Below are positions 1 through 9,333 of a DNA stretch of 64,000 nucleotides, piece after piece. Under the pieces are notes generated by a model. That model was given only the letters and a program-made list of their open reading frames with translations. It was not told where the DNA came from and ran no database searches. Position 1 is the first letter of the stretch. The number at the start of each line of letters is the position of its first letter. Source of the stretch: Robertmurraya siralis (GTDB lineage Bacteria; Bacillota; Bacilli; Bacillales; Cytobacillaceae); assembly GCF_005502275.1 (NCBI RefSeq), contig NZ_SWLZ01000003.1, forward strand, positions 124,001-188,000. Direction: 5' to 3'. Made by a program: the position numbers and the translations under genes.

Positions 1-185
1 AAAGGATCGCTAGAAGATCGTTTTCTGTAGATGCTGAGTTTTGTACCTGTCCTCATGAGCTATCTAAAAAATCAAAATTAAATTCCGACAGTCAACTTGC
101 CTCATACAACTGATTAATTTCTTTCAACGTCTTTTTCATAAAAGAAATATCCGCGGCAATGAAAGTTTTTGTCGAAACAACAAAA

Positions 186-228
186 AAACTGTCGGCAAAC
201 TCGATTTGAACGAGTCTATCGGCAGTTT
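186..228 (-). terminator. Rho-independent terminator after the rhodanese-like gene
   Basis: Two 18-nt arms (186-203 and 211-228) pair with two mismatches around a 7-nt loop. On the minus strand the stem runs into seven T residues. It lies 44 nt past the stop codon of the rhodanese-like gene. Confidence 0.75.
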
Positions 229-271
229 GACCAACAGATGAGTGCTGTAAATTTTTTAGCACCTAATTCTT

Positions 272-610
272 TTAATTACATTGGCAGTCTGTTAATGTAT
301 AGCTTTTAACAGCATACCCTTTTTTTCGTAAGAAACGGATACTGATATTTTTTTCAAGTGAAGTGGCAGCGACAACATGTATTTGTTTACCCGGAATTTC
401 ATGAAAATATCTATTTAAATACGCCACTGGTATATTAATTGCTGCTTGGGTAACGTCTTTATATGATTGATTATAATCCCGAACATCAACGATCGTTGTG
501 CTATTCTCATCTATTTCTAACATTTGTAGACAACGTACTCCCCATACGGGTAGATACCGATAAAGATTTAAGACAAGAACTATACAAACTATCAGAATAA
601 AAATCGTCAT
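272..610 (-). CDS. Membrane-anchored rhodanese-like protein lacking the catalytic cysteine
   Basis: Predicted 112 aa. The ATG at 610 is preferred over an upstream in-frame ATG because a GGTGGGGA Shine-Dalgarno lies just before it. Residues 3-20 form one hydrophobic membrane segment. The rest looks like a single rhodanese domain: an IVDVRD strand near residue 40, then a helix and the LRKKGY segment typical of the region after the active-site loop. Active rhodaneses have a Cys at the start of that loop. Here the corresponding stretch reads HVVAATS, so persulfide transfer is unlikely. The only cysteines are one near the membrane segment and two at the C-terminal CQC. It may be a binding or scaffold domain, or a decaying gene. 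It is last before a strong terminator. Confidence 0.6.
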   Translation of the reverse strand: MTIFILIVCIVLVLNLYRYLPVWGVRCLQMLEIDENSTTIVDVRDYNQSYKDVTQAAINIPVAYLNRYFHEIPGKQIHVVAATSLEKNISIRFLRKKGYAVKSYTLTDCQCN

Positions 611-735
611 TCTATCCCCACCTGTAAGCAAAAGTTGTGCGCAGACATAAATAATTTTAAACACTTCTTATCGATAGGTCAATTTAATCATTATGGCCTG
701 CTAAAACTTACTAGCAAGTATAGAGATATTTAAAG

Positions 736-1707
736 TTATTTTCGAACAGCGACACCGCTTAAATATTGCAGCCAAGCATAGACCCCAATTTTAACCGTTT
801 CAGCAACAATTGAATCCTTCGTAGGATCGAGACAAACAAAATCAATATGGTTAACCTCTTGACGTGTCCCGATCTCAAACAAAATATCAAACAATTCTTG
901 GGAGTTCATGCCACCTGGAGTCGAGGCTGGAACACCAGGTGCAACGGAAATATCCAGAACATCCATATCAACAGTTACATAAATTCTATCGACTTCCTGT
1001 GCCAAGTATTCGAGCGACCTCTTTATCGTATGCACCAAACCTTGATTTCTTGCTTCATTTAACGGAACTAGCTTAATTTCTTTTTCCCGCGCGTAGTCAA
1101 CAAGAGACTTTGCATTAAAAAAACCATGCAAGCCAATATTAATAATATGCCTGCCCTCAACAACATTTCCATCAATTAGTTGTCGGATTGGTGTTCCATT
1201 TGCTGGTCCAAGCTCACTTGGATCCCTTACATCTAGGTGAGTGTCTAATTGAAGAATACCGATTTTCTCCTCGGGATATTGTTTTTTTATGCCACGGATG
1301 GCACAAGCAGTTACGGAGTGATCACCTCCGATGAGAGAAGTGACAGAGCGCGCATATTTTTTAACTAAATGGAAGGTTGCAGCCTCTATTCTCTCATGAG
1401 AAAGGAGAATATCAGTCGTATGCATTTGAACATCTCCAGCATCTGCCACGTTAAGCTTTGTTAAATCAATATTCTTTTCAATTTGATAGGTAGCAAACTT
1501 CTTCCACATTCTCCTAAATTCATCTGGATATTGAGATGCGCCTGAAACACTTATCGATGAACGGGAAATTGGCGCACCATAAAGAACTACATCTGGATAT
1601 GAGGACATTTCCTCTAGTGGAACGACCCATTGATGAACAAATTGCTTATCTACCGTGCTGTTGTTAGTCCATTTCCATTCAGGGGAATGCAACCAATGCC
1701 CATTCAT
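736..1707 (-). CDS. hutG: Formimidoylglutamase (HutG)
   Basis: 323 aa, full length. It hydrolyses N-formimino-L-glutamate to glutamate and formamide, the last step of the histidine degradation route used by Bacillus. It belongs to the arginase/agmatinase (ureohydrolase) family. The manganese-binding motifs are visible: GGDHS near residue 128, LDTHLDV near 155 and VDMDVLD near 246, and these supply the His and Asp ligands. It is the last gene of the minus-strand hut operon and its ATG overlaps the hutI stop by 4 nt (ATGA), so translation is probably coupled. No terminator is obvious in the 70 nt after it. Agmatinase activity would be the alternative, but operon context makes HutG nearly certain. 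Confidence 0.95.
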   Translation of the reverse strand: MNGHWLHSPEWKWTNNSTVDKQFVHQWVVPLEEMSSYPDVVLYGAPISRSSISVSGASQYPDEFRRMWKKFATYQIEKNIDLTKLNVADAGDVQMHTTDILLSHERIEAATFHLVKKYARSVTSLIGGDHSVTACAIRGIKKQYPEEKIGILQLDTHLDVRDPSELGPANGTPIRQLIDGNVVEGRHIINIGLHGFFNAKSLVDYAREKEIKLVPLNEARNQGLVHTIKRSLEYLAQEVDRIYVTVDMDVLDISVAPGVPASTPGGMNSQELFDILFEIGTRQEVNHIDFVCLDPTKDSIVAETVKIGVYAWLQYLSGVAVRK

Positions 1708-2969
1708 TCATTTGACACCACCTTAACACCTTTTTTCCAAACACTTTTCACGTGGTTAACACCAAATAAATATTGCAGTTCACGATAATCCTTTACATTC
1801 CAGACAACTATATCTGCCTGTTTTCCCTTCTCTAATGAGCCAGCGACGTCTTGACGGTTTATGGCACAAGCGGCATTATAAGTTGCTGCTGTCAAAGCTT
1901 CTGCTGGTGTTAGACGCATCGTAATACAAGCAAGGTTCATTACTAAAGGCATCGACGTGGTTGGAGATGAGCCAGGATTACAATCAGTTGAAATGGCAAC
2001 CGGTACTCCTGCATCGATCATTTTTCTCCCTTTAGCAGCTTCTTCTCTCAAATAAAGAGCTGTTGCCGGCAGGAGACAAGCGATGACCCCGGCCTTAGCC
2101 ATCATTTCAATCCCATGATCAGACGCTTTAAGCAAATGCTCAGCAGAAATAGCGCCAACTTTCGCGGCAAGCTCAGCTCCCCTGTAAGGTTCGATTTCAT
2201 CAGCGTGTATTTTCGGGATGAGTCCGTATTTTTTTCCAGCTTCTAAAATCCTTTCAGATTGCTCAGGAGTATAGACTCCTTTTTCACAAAAAACATCGTT
2301 AAACTCTGCTAACTTCTCTTTTGCAATAATGGGAAGCATTTCCTCAATTAACAAATCAACAAACTGCTCTTCTTTGCCTCTGTATTCTGGCGGAACTGCA
2401 TGTGCCCCCATAAATGTCGGAACAAGATCGATCTGATGTTCTTTTTGCAGCTTTTTCATCACTCTTAATTGCTTTAATTCCGTCTCAAGGTCCATTCCAT
2501 AACCACTTTTTCCTTCAATTGTTGTCACTCCATGCTGTAAAAAAGAGTTAAGTCTCCTTGAAGTCTGCTCAAACAATTCCATTTCTGATGCTTCCCGTGT
2601 CATCCTTGCTGTTGCATGAATCCCACCGCCAGCATTCATAATTTCCATATAAGTTGCACCTTCAAGGCGCATCTCAAATTCTCGTTCTCTGCTTCCCCCA
2701 TAGACGACATGGGTGTGAGGATCAACTAGACCAGGTGTCACCAACAAATGATTTGCATCAAAGATTTCAGCTTCATGGAGGCGATTTTCGTACCGTTGCT
2801 TAATTTCTTCAGTCGTTGCAACTGCTTCAATCAATCCATTCTCAATCCAAATACTTCCATTTTCGATTATACCCAAATTAGACATCGCTTCTTTTGAACG
2901 GGGACCTTGTTGTTCGCTTGCAAGAGTAACCAGTTGAGATGCATTTTTGATCCAAAGAGGTTTTGTCAT
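1704..2969 (-). CDS. hutI: Imidazolonepropionase (HutI)
   Basis: 421 aa, the usual family length. It is a cytoplasmic amidohydrolase-fold metalloenzyme that opens 4-imidazolone-5-propanoate to N-formimino-L-glutamate, the third step of histidine degradation. The N-terminal metal-binding HTH triad sits in GLVDPHTHVVYGG around residues 78-90. Further conserved stretches are the KSGYGMD region, the IHADEIEP segment (a metal histidine) and STDCNPGS, which carries the conserved Asp. Its ATG overlaps the hutU stop codon by one base (TAATG) and its stop overlaps hutG by 4 nt, so hutU, hutI and hutG form one tightly coupled transcript. Confidence 0.96.
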   Translation of the reverse strand: MTKPLWIKNASQLVTLASEQQGPRSKEAMSNLGIIENGSIWIENGLIEAVATTEEIKQRYENRLHEAEIFDANHLLVTPGLVDPHTHVVYGGSREREFEMRLEGATYMEIMNAGGGIHATARMTREASEMELFEQTSRRLNSFLQHGVTTIEGKSGYGMDLETELKQLRVMKKLQKEHQIDLVPTFMGAHAVPPEYRGKEEQFVDLLIEEMLPIIAKEKLAEFNDVFCEKGVYTPEQSERILEAGKKYGLIPKIHADEIEPYRGAELAAKVGAISAEHLLKASDHGIEMMAKAGVIACLLPATALYLREEAAKGRKMIDAGVPVAISTDCNPGSSPTTSMPLVMNLACITMRLTPAEALTAATYNAACAINRQDVAGSLEKGKQADIVVWNVKDYRELQYLFGVNHVKSVWKKGVKVVSNE

Positions 2970-4639
2970 TATTGCCCAGCCTCCTTCTCAAGCATCGGCA
3001 TGCGAATTCCTTTTTCTCGAGCAGTCTTCTTCGCTAATTCATAGCCAGCATCCGCGTGTCGAACTACACCCATGCCCGGGTCTGTCGTAAGCACTCTTTT
3101 AATCCGTTCCTCCGCTTCCTTTGTTCCATCAGCAACAATGACAACTCCCGCATGCTGGGAATAACCCATGCCGACTCCGCCACCATGATGAACGGAAACC
3201 CAAGTAGCCCCGCCTACCGCATTAATGAGAGCGTTTAAAATCGGCCAATCGGATACGGCATCAGAGCCATCAAGCATAGCCTCTGTCTCTCTGTTTGGTG
3301 AAGCAACTGACCCAGAATCTAAATGGTCTCTACCGATAACAATCGGGGCTGAGATTTCACCACTAGCTACCATGTCATTGATAATTTTGCCAAAATGCAC
3401 TCTTTCCCCGTATCCAAGCCAACAAATCCGTGAAGGCAGACCTTGAAACTGAATCTTATCCTGAGCCATGCGAATCCAATTACATAAATGCTCGTTGTCA
3501 GCAAATTCTCTAAGGATAGCTGCGTCCGTCTTATAAATATCCTCTGGATCTCCTGATAAAGCTGCCCAACGGAACGGACCTTTCCCGACGCAAAATTGCG
3601 GACGTATATAAGCTGGGACAAAGCCCGGAAAGTCAAAAGCATTCTCTACCCCTTCATCCTTCGCTACTTGACGTATATTATTGCCGTAATCAAATGTGAT
3701 AGCACCTTTGTTCATCATTTTTAACATTGCTTTTACATGTTTCGCCATAGAACTTTTCGCTGCTTTTACGTATCTTTCTGGATTTTCAACCCTTAAACGT
3801 GCAGCTTCTTCTAAAGTCATCTGTGATGGAATATAACCGTTTAACGGATCATGAGCAGAAGTCTGATCGGTTAAAATATCTGGAATAAAGCCTCTGCTGA
3901 GCATTTCTGGCAAAACATCTGCTGCATTTCCTAATAAACCTATTGAAAGCGCCTTTCCTTCTTTTTTTGCCGCTGCTGCTAATTGTAATGCTTCCTCCAA
4001 TGAATTCGTCTTAATATCGGTATACTTCGTTTCTAATCTCCGAGCAATTCTTGTTTCATCCACTTCAACTGCAATACAAACACCACCATTCATTGTCACC
4101 GCGAGAGGTTGAGCACCTCCCATTCCGCCCAATCCAGCAGTAACTGTTACCGTATGCTGTAATGAACCGTTGAAATGCTGCTTTGCTAACTCGGCAAAGG
4201 TTTCATATGTTCCTTGAACAATACCTTGCGATCCTATATAAATCCAGCTTCCTGCTGTCATTTGTCCATACATCATTAAACCCTTTTTATCTAATTCATG
4301 AAATGTATCCCAGTTCGCATAAGCAGGGACAAGATTGGAATTGGCGATGAGAACTCTCGGGGCATCGGTATGTGTTTTGAAAATCGCTACTGGCTTCCCT
4401 GACTGGATCATTAACGTTTCATCAGCTTCCAATTTTTTCAATGACTCAACGATCGTATCAAAGGCTTCCCAATTTCGTGCTGCTTTGCCAATTCCTCCAT
4501 ACACAACCAAATCCTCTGGACACTCAGCAACCTCTGTATCTAAATTATTCATCAGCATCCTCAGAGCTGCTTCCTGCTGCCAGCCTTTTGTATTTAGTTC
4601 CGTTCCTCGATAGCGAATAACTTTGCTTCTAGTCTTCAT
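2969..4639 (-). CDS. hutU: Urocanate hydratase (HutU)
   Basis: 556 aa, standard length for urocanase. It adds water to urocanate to give 4-imidazolone-5-propanoate, using tightly bound NAD as an electrophilic catalyst. The Gly-rich NAD-binding run [13 protein letters not shown] lies around residue 170, and the GQMTAGSW and [15 protein letters not shown] signatures are intact. A GGAG ribosome binding site precedes the ATG. The gene is 58 nt downstream of hutH, and its stop codon overlaps the hutI start. No frameshift or missing region was seen. Confidence 0.97.
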   Translation of the reverse strand: MKTRSKVIRYRGTELNTKGWQQEAALRMLMNNLDTEVAECPEDLVVYGGIGKAARNWEAFDTIVESLKKLEADETLMIQSGKPVAIFKTHTDAPRVLIANSNLVPAYANWDTFHELDKKGLMMYGQMTAGSWIYIGSQGIVQGTYETFAELAKQHFNGSLQHTVTVTAGLGGMGGAQPLAVTMNGGVCIAVEVDETRIARRLETKYTDIKTNSLEEALQLAAAAKKEGKALSIGLLGNAADVLPEMLSRGFIPDILTDQTSAHDPLNGYIPSQMTLEEAARLRVENPERYVKAAKSSMAKHVKAMLKMMNKGAITFDYGNNIRQVAKDEGVENAFDFPGFVPAYIRPQFCVGKGPFRWAALSGDPEDIYKTDAAILREFADNEHLCNWIRMAQDKIQFQGLPSRICWLGYGERVHFGKIINDMVASGEISAPIVIGRDHLDSGSVASPNRETEAMLDGSDAVSDWPILNALINAVGGATWVSVHHGGGVGMGYSQHAGVVIVADGTKEAEERIKRVLTTDPGMGVVRHADAGYELAKKTAREKGIRMPMLEKEAGQ

Positions 4640-4697
4640 TTCTTCTCCTCCTTAATTTCAAAAATCATGTTATTTCAACATGTTTCGACTTTAAAAT

Positions 4698-6197
4698 TCA
4701 CTTTTTTTTCGTAATAGAGACGGATGTTTTCAACCAGTCTTCTGCAACAGAAATGTCCTTAGCAAAAACCCTATCTTTTTCAATAAAAGGAATTTTCTTT
4801 CTCCCTTCTTCAAGGATATCTTTTGTGATTGGACTCATTTTTTCCTTCCCTTTTATTTCTGCTGCCTGCATTGCACAAATTAATTCGATCGCTAAAACAC
4901 GCCTCGTATTTGCAATAATCTGATAGGCATGTCTTGACCCAATCGTTCCCATACTGACATGATCCTCTTGATTAGCAGACGATGGAATCGAATCTACACT
5001 TGCCGGATGTGCCAATGTCTTATTCTCTGAAACGAGTGATGCTGCACAATATTGCATAATCATCGCCCCTGATTGCAGCCCTGGTTCAGGACTTAAAAAA
5101 GGAGGTAAATCATTCAATTGTGGATTCACTAATCTTTCGATCCTTCGCTCAGATATATTGGCGAGCTCGGCAATCGCTATACCGAGAAAGTCCATTGCAA
5201 AGGCAATCGGCTGCCCATGGAAATTGCCTCCTGAAATAACCTTTTTTCCACCTTCAAAAATAAGCGGATTATCTGTTGCAGCATTCATTTCAATTTCTAA
5301 TTTTTCTTTCACATAATTTAATACTTGCCAAGTTGCCCCATGTACCTGTGGAATGCATCTTAAAGAATAGGCGTCTTGCACTCTAATTTCCCCTTGTTTT
5401 GTCACAAGCTTGCTCCCAGCAAGCAGCTCCCTCATTCTCTCAGCTACCCTTATTTGCTCTGGATAACCGCGGGCAATTTGGACATCCTGATCAAAAGCAT
5501 CAATGATGCCATTTAATCCTTCCATTGTCATAGCAGCAATCATTTCAGATTGATAGGCCAATTTTTCTGCTTCTAAATATCCGACAATTCCCATTGCTGT
5601 CATCGCTTGTGTTCCATTAATTAAAGCAAGCCCTTCTTTCGCTGTTAACGTAATCGGAAAAATCCCTTCTTTCGTCATTGCCTTTAAAGCCTCGACTCTA
5701 TGGCCTTTGTAAAATACTTCACCTTCTCCCAACAACGGAAGAACTAAATGGGAGAGTGGAGCTAAATCCCCACTCGCCCCCAATGAACCCTGCTGAGGGA
5801 CGACTGGATGAATCCCCTTATTGACAAACTCAAGCAATCTTTCAATTACTATCCTGCGAACGCCAGAGTACCCTTTTAAAAGGGCATTCGCCCTTAGGAC
5901 TAGCATCGCTCTTGAAACGCTTTCTGGAAAAACTTCTCCAACACCTACTGCATGCGAATGAATTAGGTTCAGTTGCAGTTCTTCAACATGCTCCTTATTG
6001 ATTAATACATCACTAAATTTTCCAAAACCTGTCGTAATCCCATAGACAACTCGGTTATCTTTAACAATTTTTTCAACTGCAGCTCGGCTTTCTTCGACTT
6101 TCTCCCAGCTCTCTTCAGAAACTGATACACTTTTTTGCTCCAAGAGAATTTTCTTCATTTGTTTTAACGTCAATGTATTTCCTGTTAAAATCACCAT
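4698..6197 (-). CDS. hutH: Histidine ammonia-lyase (HutH)
   Basis: 499 aa. It deaminates L-histidine to trans-urocanate and ammonia, the first step of the pathway. The Ala-Ser-Gly triad that cyclises into the MIO electrophile lies in [14 protein letters not shown] near residue 140. The conserved GNFHGQP and SRHAYQ-type C-terminal active-site segments are also present. It is preceded by a GCAGGTGGA ribosome binding site. The gene is separated from hutP by 220 nt that hold a terminator and HutP-site candidate, so its transcription is probably gated by histidine through HutP antitermination. Confidence 0.97.
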   Translation of the reverse strand: MVILTGNTLTLKQMKKILLEQKSVSVSEESWEKVEESRAAVEKIVKDNRVVYGITTGFGKFSDVLINKEHVEELQLNLIHSHAVGVGEVFPESVSRAMLVLRANALLKGYSGVRRIVIERLLEFVNKGIHPVVPQQGSLGASGDLAPLSHLVLPLLGEGEVFYKGHRVEALKAMTKEGIFPITLTAKEGLALINGTQAMTAMGIVGYLEAEKLAYQSEMIAAMTMEGLNGIIDAFDQDVQIARGYPEQIRVAERMRELLAGSKLVTKQGEIRVQDAYSLRCIPQVHGATWQVLNYVKEKLEIEMNAATDNPLIFEGGKKVISGGNFHGQPIAFAMDFLGIAIAELANISERRIERLVNPQLNDLPPFLSPEPGLQSGAMIMQYCAASLVSENKTLAHPASVDSIPSSANQEDHVSMGTIGSRHAYQIIANTRRVLAIELICAMQAAEIKGKEKMSPITKDILEEGRKKIPFIEKDRVFAKDISVAEDWLKTSVSITKKK

Positions 6198-6246
6198 ATA
6201 TCCACCTGCTTCCGTTGTATTCCTTTACCAAGATAAAGCGCCACAT

Positions 6247-6300
6247 AAAAAAGGAGCCATACACGTAAAATCAAATTTTTGATTTAGCGTGTACAGCCCC
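6247..6300 (-). terminator. HutP-controlled terminator between hutP and hutH
   Basis: On the minus strand a long imperfect stem spans 6253-6300, including a fully paired inner AAATCAAA/TTTGATTT, a central ACACG/CGTGT and an outer GGGGC/GGCTCC with wobble pairs. It is followed by six T residues (6247-6252). It sits where the B. subtilis hut operon has its regulated terminator, immediately 3' of the NAG triplets, which supports conditional termination. Confidence 0.82.
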
Positions 6301-6317
6301 CTAGTATCTAATTGCTC
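6301..6317 (-). promoter_or_regulatory. HutP RNA-binding site (three NAG triplets)
   Basis: On the minus strand the sequence GAGCAATTAGATACTAG contains GAG, TAG and TAG separated by exactly four nucleotides each. This is the NAG-N4-NAG-N4-NAG arrangement known to be recognised by a HutP hexamer face with histidine and a divalent cation. It abuts the 5' base of the terminator stem. I did not find a second cluster inside the stem; B. subtilis has two. Confidence 0.75.
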
Positions 6318-6417
6318 TGGGCATTCTTTATGCAATTGGTTGTCTGAATCATGTAAGAATCAATATTAAAACTGGAAAAACATATTGATATTGTTTAAAT
6401 TTTGCCAACGCATCCAC

Positions 6418-6861
6418 TCAAATATGATTGATTCCAAGTCCTAATGTTTCATGCTCTAAACCTCGAACTGGTGCTCCAATCGTTCCATAGATGGCGACTG
6501 CAATCCACTCGCCTTCTGCTTCATCTTCGTATGGATTGCCTCGCACCACGGCAAAGCGCAACCCGACCGTTCTCATCACTGAACCTAGCTGCATTTGCCC
6601 ACGAGTTATTCCATGGAGAGCTTCCATAATCGCATGGTATAAAGCATGTGTTTCCCGATAAAGCTCTTGACTTATAACTCCTTGTTGCTTTGCTGCCACT
6701 TCTATCGCAGCAACTACCTTTTGCGACTCCATCGATCCCACTTTTCCTAAACAGCTTTTCCATCCTATTTGCTCTGTTTGTTGCGAGAGCTCACGATGAT
6801 CATCTGTTAGCAAAAGTAAGGTTGCATGACGTCCAATACGCTGTTCTTTCTTTAAAGCCAT
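6418..6861 (-). CDS. hutP: Hut operon positive regulator HutP (RNA-binding antiterminator)
   Basis: 147 aa. The ATG at 6861 was chosen because a GTGAGTGG ribosome binding site lies 6 nt upstream and the protein then begins [11 protein letters not shown], as in B. subtilis HutP. A TTG two codons earlier is the alternative. HutP binds histidine and Mg2+ and then clusters of UAG-like triplets in hut mRNA to prevent termination. Conserved stretches include CLGKVGSM, the His-rich [16 protein letters not shown] segment (metal and histidine binding) and the C-terminal GLGINHI. It is the first gene of the hut operon and is transcribed from a promoter at 6949-6977. Confidence 0.96.
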   Translation of the reverse strand: MALKKEQRIGRHATLLLLTDDHRELSQQTEQIGWKSCLGKVGSMESQKVVAAIEVAAKQQGVISQELYRETHALYHAIMEALHGITRGQMQLGSVMRTVGLRFAVVRGNPYEDEAEGEWIAVAIYGTIGAPVRGLEHETLGLGINHI

Positions 6862-6902
6862 TGGCAACCACTCACTATACGTATTCTGACTAATATCGAT
6901 TT

Positions 6903-6925
6903 CATTCCAAAGTTTACTTGGAATG
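6903..6925. repeat. Perfect 8-7-8 inverted repeat in the hutP leader
   Basis: CATTCCAA (6903-6910) and TTGGAATG (6918-6925) are perfect inverted arms around 7 nt. It lies about 25-40 nt downstream of the -10 element of the hut promoter, so it could be a repressor operator or a short RNA hairpin in the hutP 5' leader. No known consensus was recognised. Confidence 0.5.
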
Positions 6926-6948
6926 GATTGACTCTAATATCTATTTTT

Positions 6949-6977
6949 AGAATATGGTAAATATTCGTATATGTCAA
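6949..6977 (-). promoter_or_regulatory. Sigma-A promoter of the hut operon
   Basis: On the minus strand TTGACA (6972-6977) and TATTCT (6949-6954) are separated by 17 nt. That is a consensus -35 and a one-to-two mismatch -10 at optimal spacing, about 90 nt before hutP. A small palindrome TGTCG-ATGC-CGACA (6988-7001) lies just upstream of the -35. Confidence 0.7.
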
Positions 6978-7192
6978 TCGAAATCACTGTCGATGCCGAC
7001 AATATTCCAGTTGGTTTCAGTGTGAAGTAGTTTCGCGGATGTATTATTGAGGAAAAGCTAGAATTCTAAAAGTCCATTCAGCTCCTCTTTTTACGTGGAT
7101 GAACTAGCAAAAATAGTTTTTTGGGACAAGTACTCATAGTTAAAATTTTCTCACATACAATGTACAAGTTAAATTATTGTGGAGTGATGTAT

Positions 7193-7822
7193 TTGAGTAT
7201 AAGTCTTTTATTTAGTTATATTCTACTCGGTTTTACTCTAGCTGCTCCCATTGGCCCGGTTAATTCTGCCCGGTTGGATAAAGGAATTAAAAACGGATTT
7301 TGGCATGCGTGGATAGTCGGAGCAGGTTCGATGATTGCGGACGGTATTTTTATGCTGATCGTTTATTTGGGAATGGTCAACTTCCTTGAGATTCCCATCG
7401 TACAAATATTTCTATGGCTTTTCGGTGGATTCATTCTTCTTTATTCTGGAATCGAAGGAATTATTAACGCAGGTGTTGTTTCGCTTGATAATCGGAGTGG
7501 AAAAGACAGCCTCGGAAAATGTTTTTTAACTGGATTTATCATGTCAATCACCAGCCCTTTATCGATTTTATTTTGGCTTGGCATTTACGGTTCTGTATTA
7601 GCAAAAACAGCGCAAATGAATGGACCAGGCTCCCTGCTCCTTTACAGCAGTATGATATTTCTTGGTCTGACGCTGTGGGATCTATTAATTGCTTCACTCA
7701 CAACTGGTTTACGAACATTTCTTAACTCTTATATTCTCAAATCTATTTCCATTATATCTGGTTTGTCATTAATTGGATTTGGCCTATACTTTGTTTACGA
7801 AGGAATTATTGAAATACTGTAA
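7193..7822 (+). CDS. LysE-family amino acid exporter (paralogue 1)
   Basis: About 210 aa from the TTG at 7193. That start has GGAG eight nt upstream; the ATG at 7187 is too close to it. The protein is almost entirely hydrophobic, with five to six membrane segments, and carries the family N-terminal signature AAPIGPVN. Such proteins export amino acids or related metabolites, but the substrate cannot be read from the sequence. It is clearly paralogous to the gene at 26543-27166, sharing APIGPVN, GFWHAW/GFLNAW, LFWLGIYGSVLAKTA and SLIGFGLYF. It stands alone, convergent with the next gene across a terminator. Confidence 0.85.
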   Translation: MSISLLFSYILLGFTLAAPIGPVNSARLDKGIKNGFWHAWIVGAGSMIADGIFMLIVYLGMVNFLEIPIVQIFLWLFGGFILLYSGIEGIINAGVVSLDNRSGKDSLGKCFLTGFIMSITSPLSILFWLGIYGSVLAKTAQMNGPGSLLLYSSMIFLGLTLWDLLIASLTTGLRTFLNSYILKSISIISGLSLIGFGLYFVYEGIIEIL

Positions 7823-7826
7823 AATC

Positions 7827-7852
7827 GGACTGGGATACCTTCTTCCCAGTCC
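7827..7852. terminator. Bidirectional terminator
   Basis: GGACTGGGA (7827-7835) and TCCCAGTCC (7844-7852) form a perfect 9-bp stem between two convergent genes, flanked by A-rich and T-rich sequence on both sides. Confidence 0.75.
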
Positions 7853-7858
7853 AATTTA

Positions 7859-8215
7859 TTATTTCTCTTCTTCTTTTTCTCCCTCTTCCTTGTTGTCAGC
7901 AAGGATATCATTCATCGTCCTAAAAATTTGCGTATTCATACTTCCTTGAACGATATTTTCCAAAAAAAATTCTCCGATTAGCTTTAAATAGTCTTCATCA
8001 TCAAACATTTTCCTATTTTGCAATTCCATTTCAGCCAAACCATCATACTTGGCAAGTAATGCGTATGTATAGTCATGTCCAGTAATGGGGGTCAACATTT
8101 CGACATGATGATTGTACTTTTCATTTCGATATTTTTTAATTTTTTTTGCGCATGTAAGCGCTTCTTTAAATTTCTCCTGTTTAACCTCAAATGTTTGGTA
8201 AACAAATATAGACAT
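7859..8215 (-). CDS. Uncharacterised conserved protein with acidic tail
   Basis: 118 aa from the ATG at 8215, which has GAGGAAGTG upstream. The ORF could extend six codons further but without a good ribosome binding site. The pattern of short strand-helix units starting SIFVYQTFEV, and many Lys/Tyr pairs, is compatible with a small alpha/beta ferredoxin-like (dimeric barrel) fold, but I do not recognise the family. The last 15 residues are almost all Glu, Lys and Asp. It has no signal peptide or membrane segment. It lies between LysE and the manganese catalase genes, facing the former across a shared terminator. Function unknown. Confidence 0.6.
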   Translation of the reverse strand: MSIFVYQTFEVKQEKFKEALTCAKKIKKYRNEKYNHHVEMLTPITGHDYTYALLAKYDGLAEMELQNRKMFDDEDYLKLIGEFFLENIVQGSMNTQIFRTMNDILADNKEEGEKEEEK

Positions 8216-8421
8216 TTTTTCACTTCCTCTCATTTTTTCACCGGGAGCTTGGCTGATTGAATCGCTACATTTTATTATTCTTATGTAGCATCCCCTTTAT
8301 TCCAAAGACTAGGCACCAGCGGAAAAATTTAGGCCGTTATCCTAGACAAACACAAATACAACATCGATAAATACAATAAAATGATAATCCAAAAACGATA
8401 ACTTATTTGAGGTGAATGACA

Positions 8422-9282
8422 TTGTTCTATCACGTGAAGGAGTTGCAGTATCACGCAAAGCCCGAAAGGCCGGACCCTTTGTTTGCCAAGCAATTACAAG
8501 AGGTTTTAGGTGGCCAATTCGGTGAAATATCCGTTGCCCTACAGTATTTATTTCAAGGCTGGAGCGTAAGAGGAAACGGAAAATATAAAGATTTACTGAT
8601 GGATACCGGGACAGAAGAACTTGCCCATATTGAAATGCTCGCAACAATGATTGCCCGCCTACTTGACGGTGCCCCAGTAGGTGACTTGGAAGACGCTGCT
8701 AAAGATCCAGTTATTGGAGCAATTTTAGGTGGAATGAACCCTCAGCACGCTATTGTCTCAGGGCTTGGCGCTATGCCGGCAGACAGTGTTGGCAATCGTT
8801 GGACCGCAGATTATATCATTGCGAGCGGAAATCTATTAGCTGATTTTAGGGCAAATCTAAATGCTGAATCGCAAGGCCGGCTTCAAGCAGTAAGACTTTA
8901 TGAAGCAACAAACGATCGCGGTGTTAAAGATATGCTTTCTTGGCTGATTGCCCGGGATCGGATGCATCAAAATCAATGGATCGCCGCTATTAAAGAACTA
9001 GAGGCAAAAGAAAATGTTGTCGTACCAAGCACATTCCCGAAAGAATTGGAAAAACAAGAAGTTTCTTACACTTTATTCAACTTTTCAAGAGGAAATGAAA
9101 GTGCCGCTGGAAGATGGGCTCAAGGGCCGAGCATTGATAAGCAAGGCACCTTTAATTATGTTGAAAATCCAGTTCCATTGGCAAAAAAGCCAAAATTAAA
9201 GCCTGCTCCACCTTATATTCACAACACTCTTCCTATTGTCCTTAGTGGAGGAAAAGGACTGCTGCCTCCAAATATGAAATAA
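8422..9282 (+). CDS. Manganese catalase
   Basis: 286 aa. The TTG at 8422 (protein beginning with the FYHVKELQYHAKP segment) has GAGGTGA at a good distance, and a matching TTG start is preserved in the pseudogene copy at 10842. An ATG at 8416 is possible but very near the ribosome binding site. It belongs to the non-haem dimanganese catalases that convert hydrogen peroxide to water and oxygen. The ferritin-like four-helix motifs are present: GGQFGEI (first Glu ligand), EELAHIEM (Glu and His), ANLNAESQGRLQ (Glu) and RDRMHQNQW (second His). The C-terminal Pro- and Lys-rich tail is typical. It is monocistronic, ending at a terminator shared with a convergent permease gene. Confidence 0.93.
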   Translation: MFYHVKELQYHAKPERPDPLFAKQLQEVLGGQFGEISVALQYLFQGWSVRGNGKYKDLLMDTGTEELAHIEMLATMIARLLDGAPVGDLEDAAKDPVIGAILGGMNPQHAIVSGLGAMPADSVGNRWTADYIIASGNLLADFRANLNAESQGRLQAVRLYEATNDRGVKDMLSWLIARDRMHQNQWIAAIKELEAKENVVVPSTFPKELEKQEVSYTLFNFSRGNESAAGRWAQGPSIDKQGTFNYVENPVPLAKKPKLKPAPPYIHNTLPIVLSGGKGLLPPNMK

Positions 9283-9307
9283 CCGTTTATTGCACCAAAC
9301 ACTCGCC

Positions 9308-9333
9308 CCCTTTTAACCATTAGGTTTAAAGGG
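9308..9333. terminator. Terminator between convergent catalase and permease genes
   Basis: CCCTTTTAACC (9308-9318) pairs with GGTTTAAAGGG (9323-9333) around a 4-nt loop with one near-mismatch. T-rich sequence follows on the plus side. It can serve the catalase gene and possibly the permease. Confidence 0.6.

Noticed and set aside
92-262. A 56-codon minus-strand frame after the rhodanese gene
   Set aside because: It starts at a GTG with only a weak ribosome binding site and runs through a clear terminator hairpin (186-228), so it is more likely the trailing sequence than a gene.
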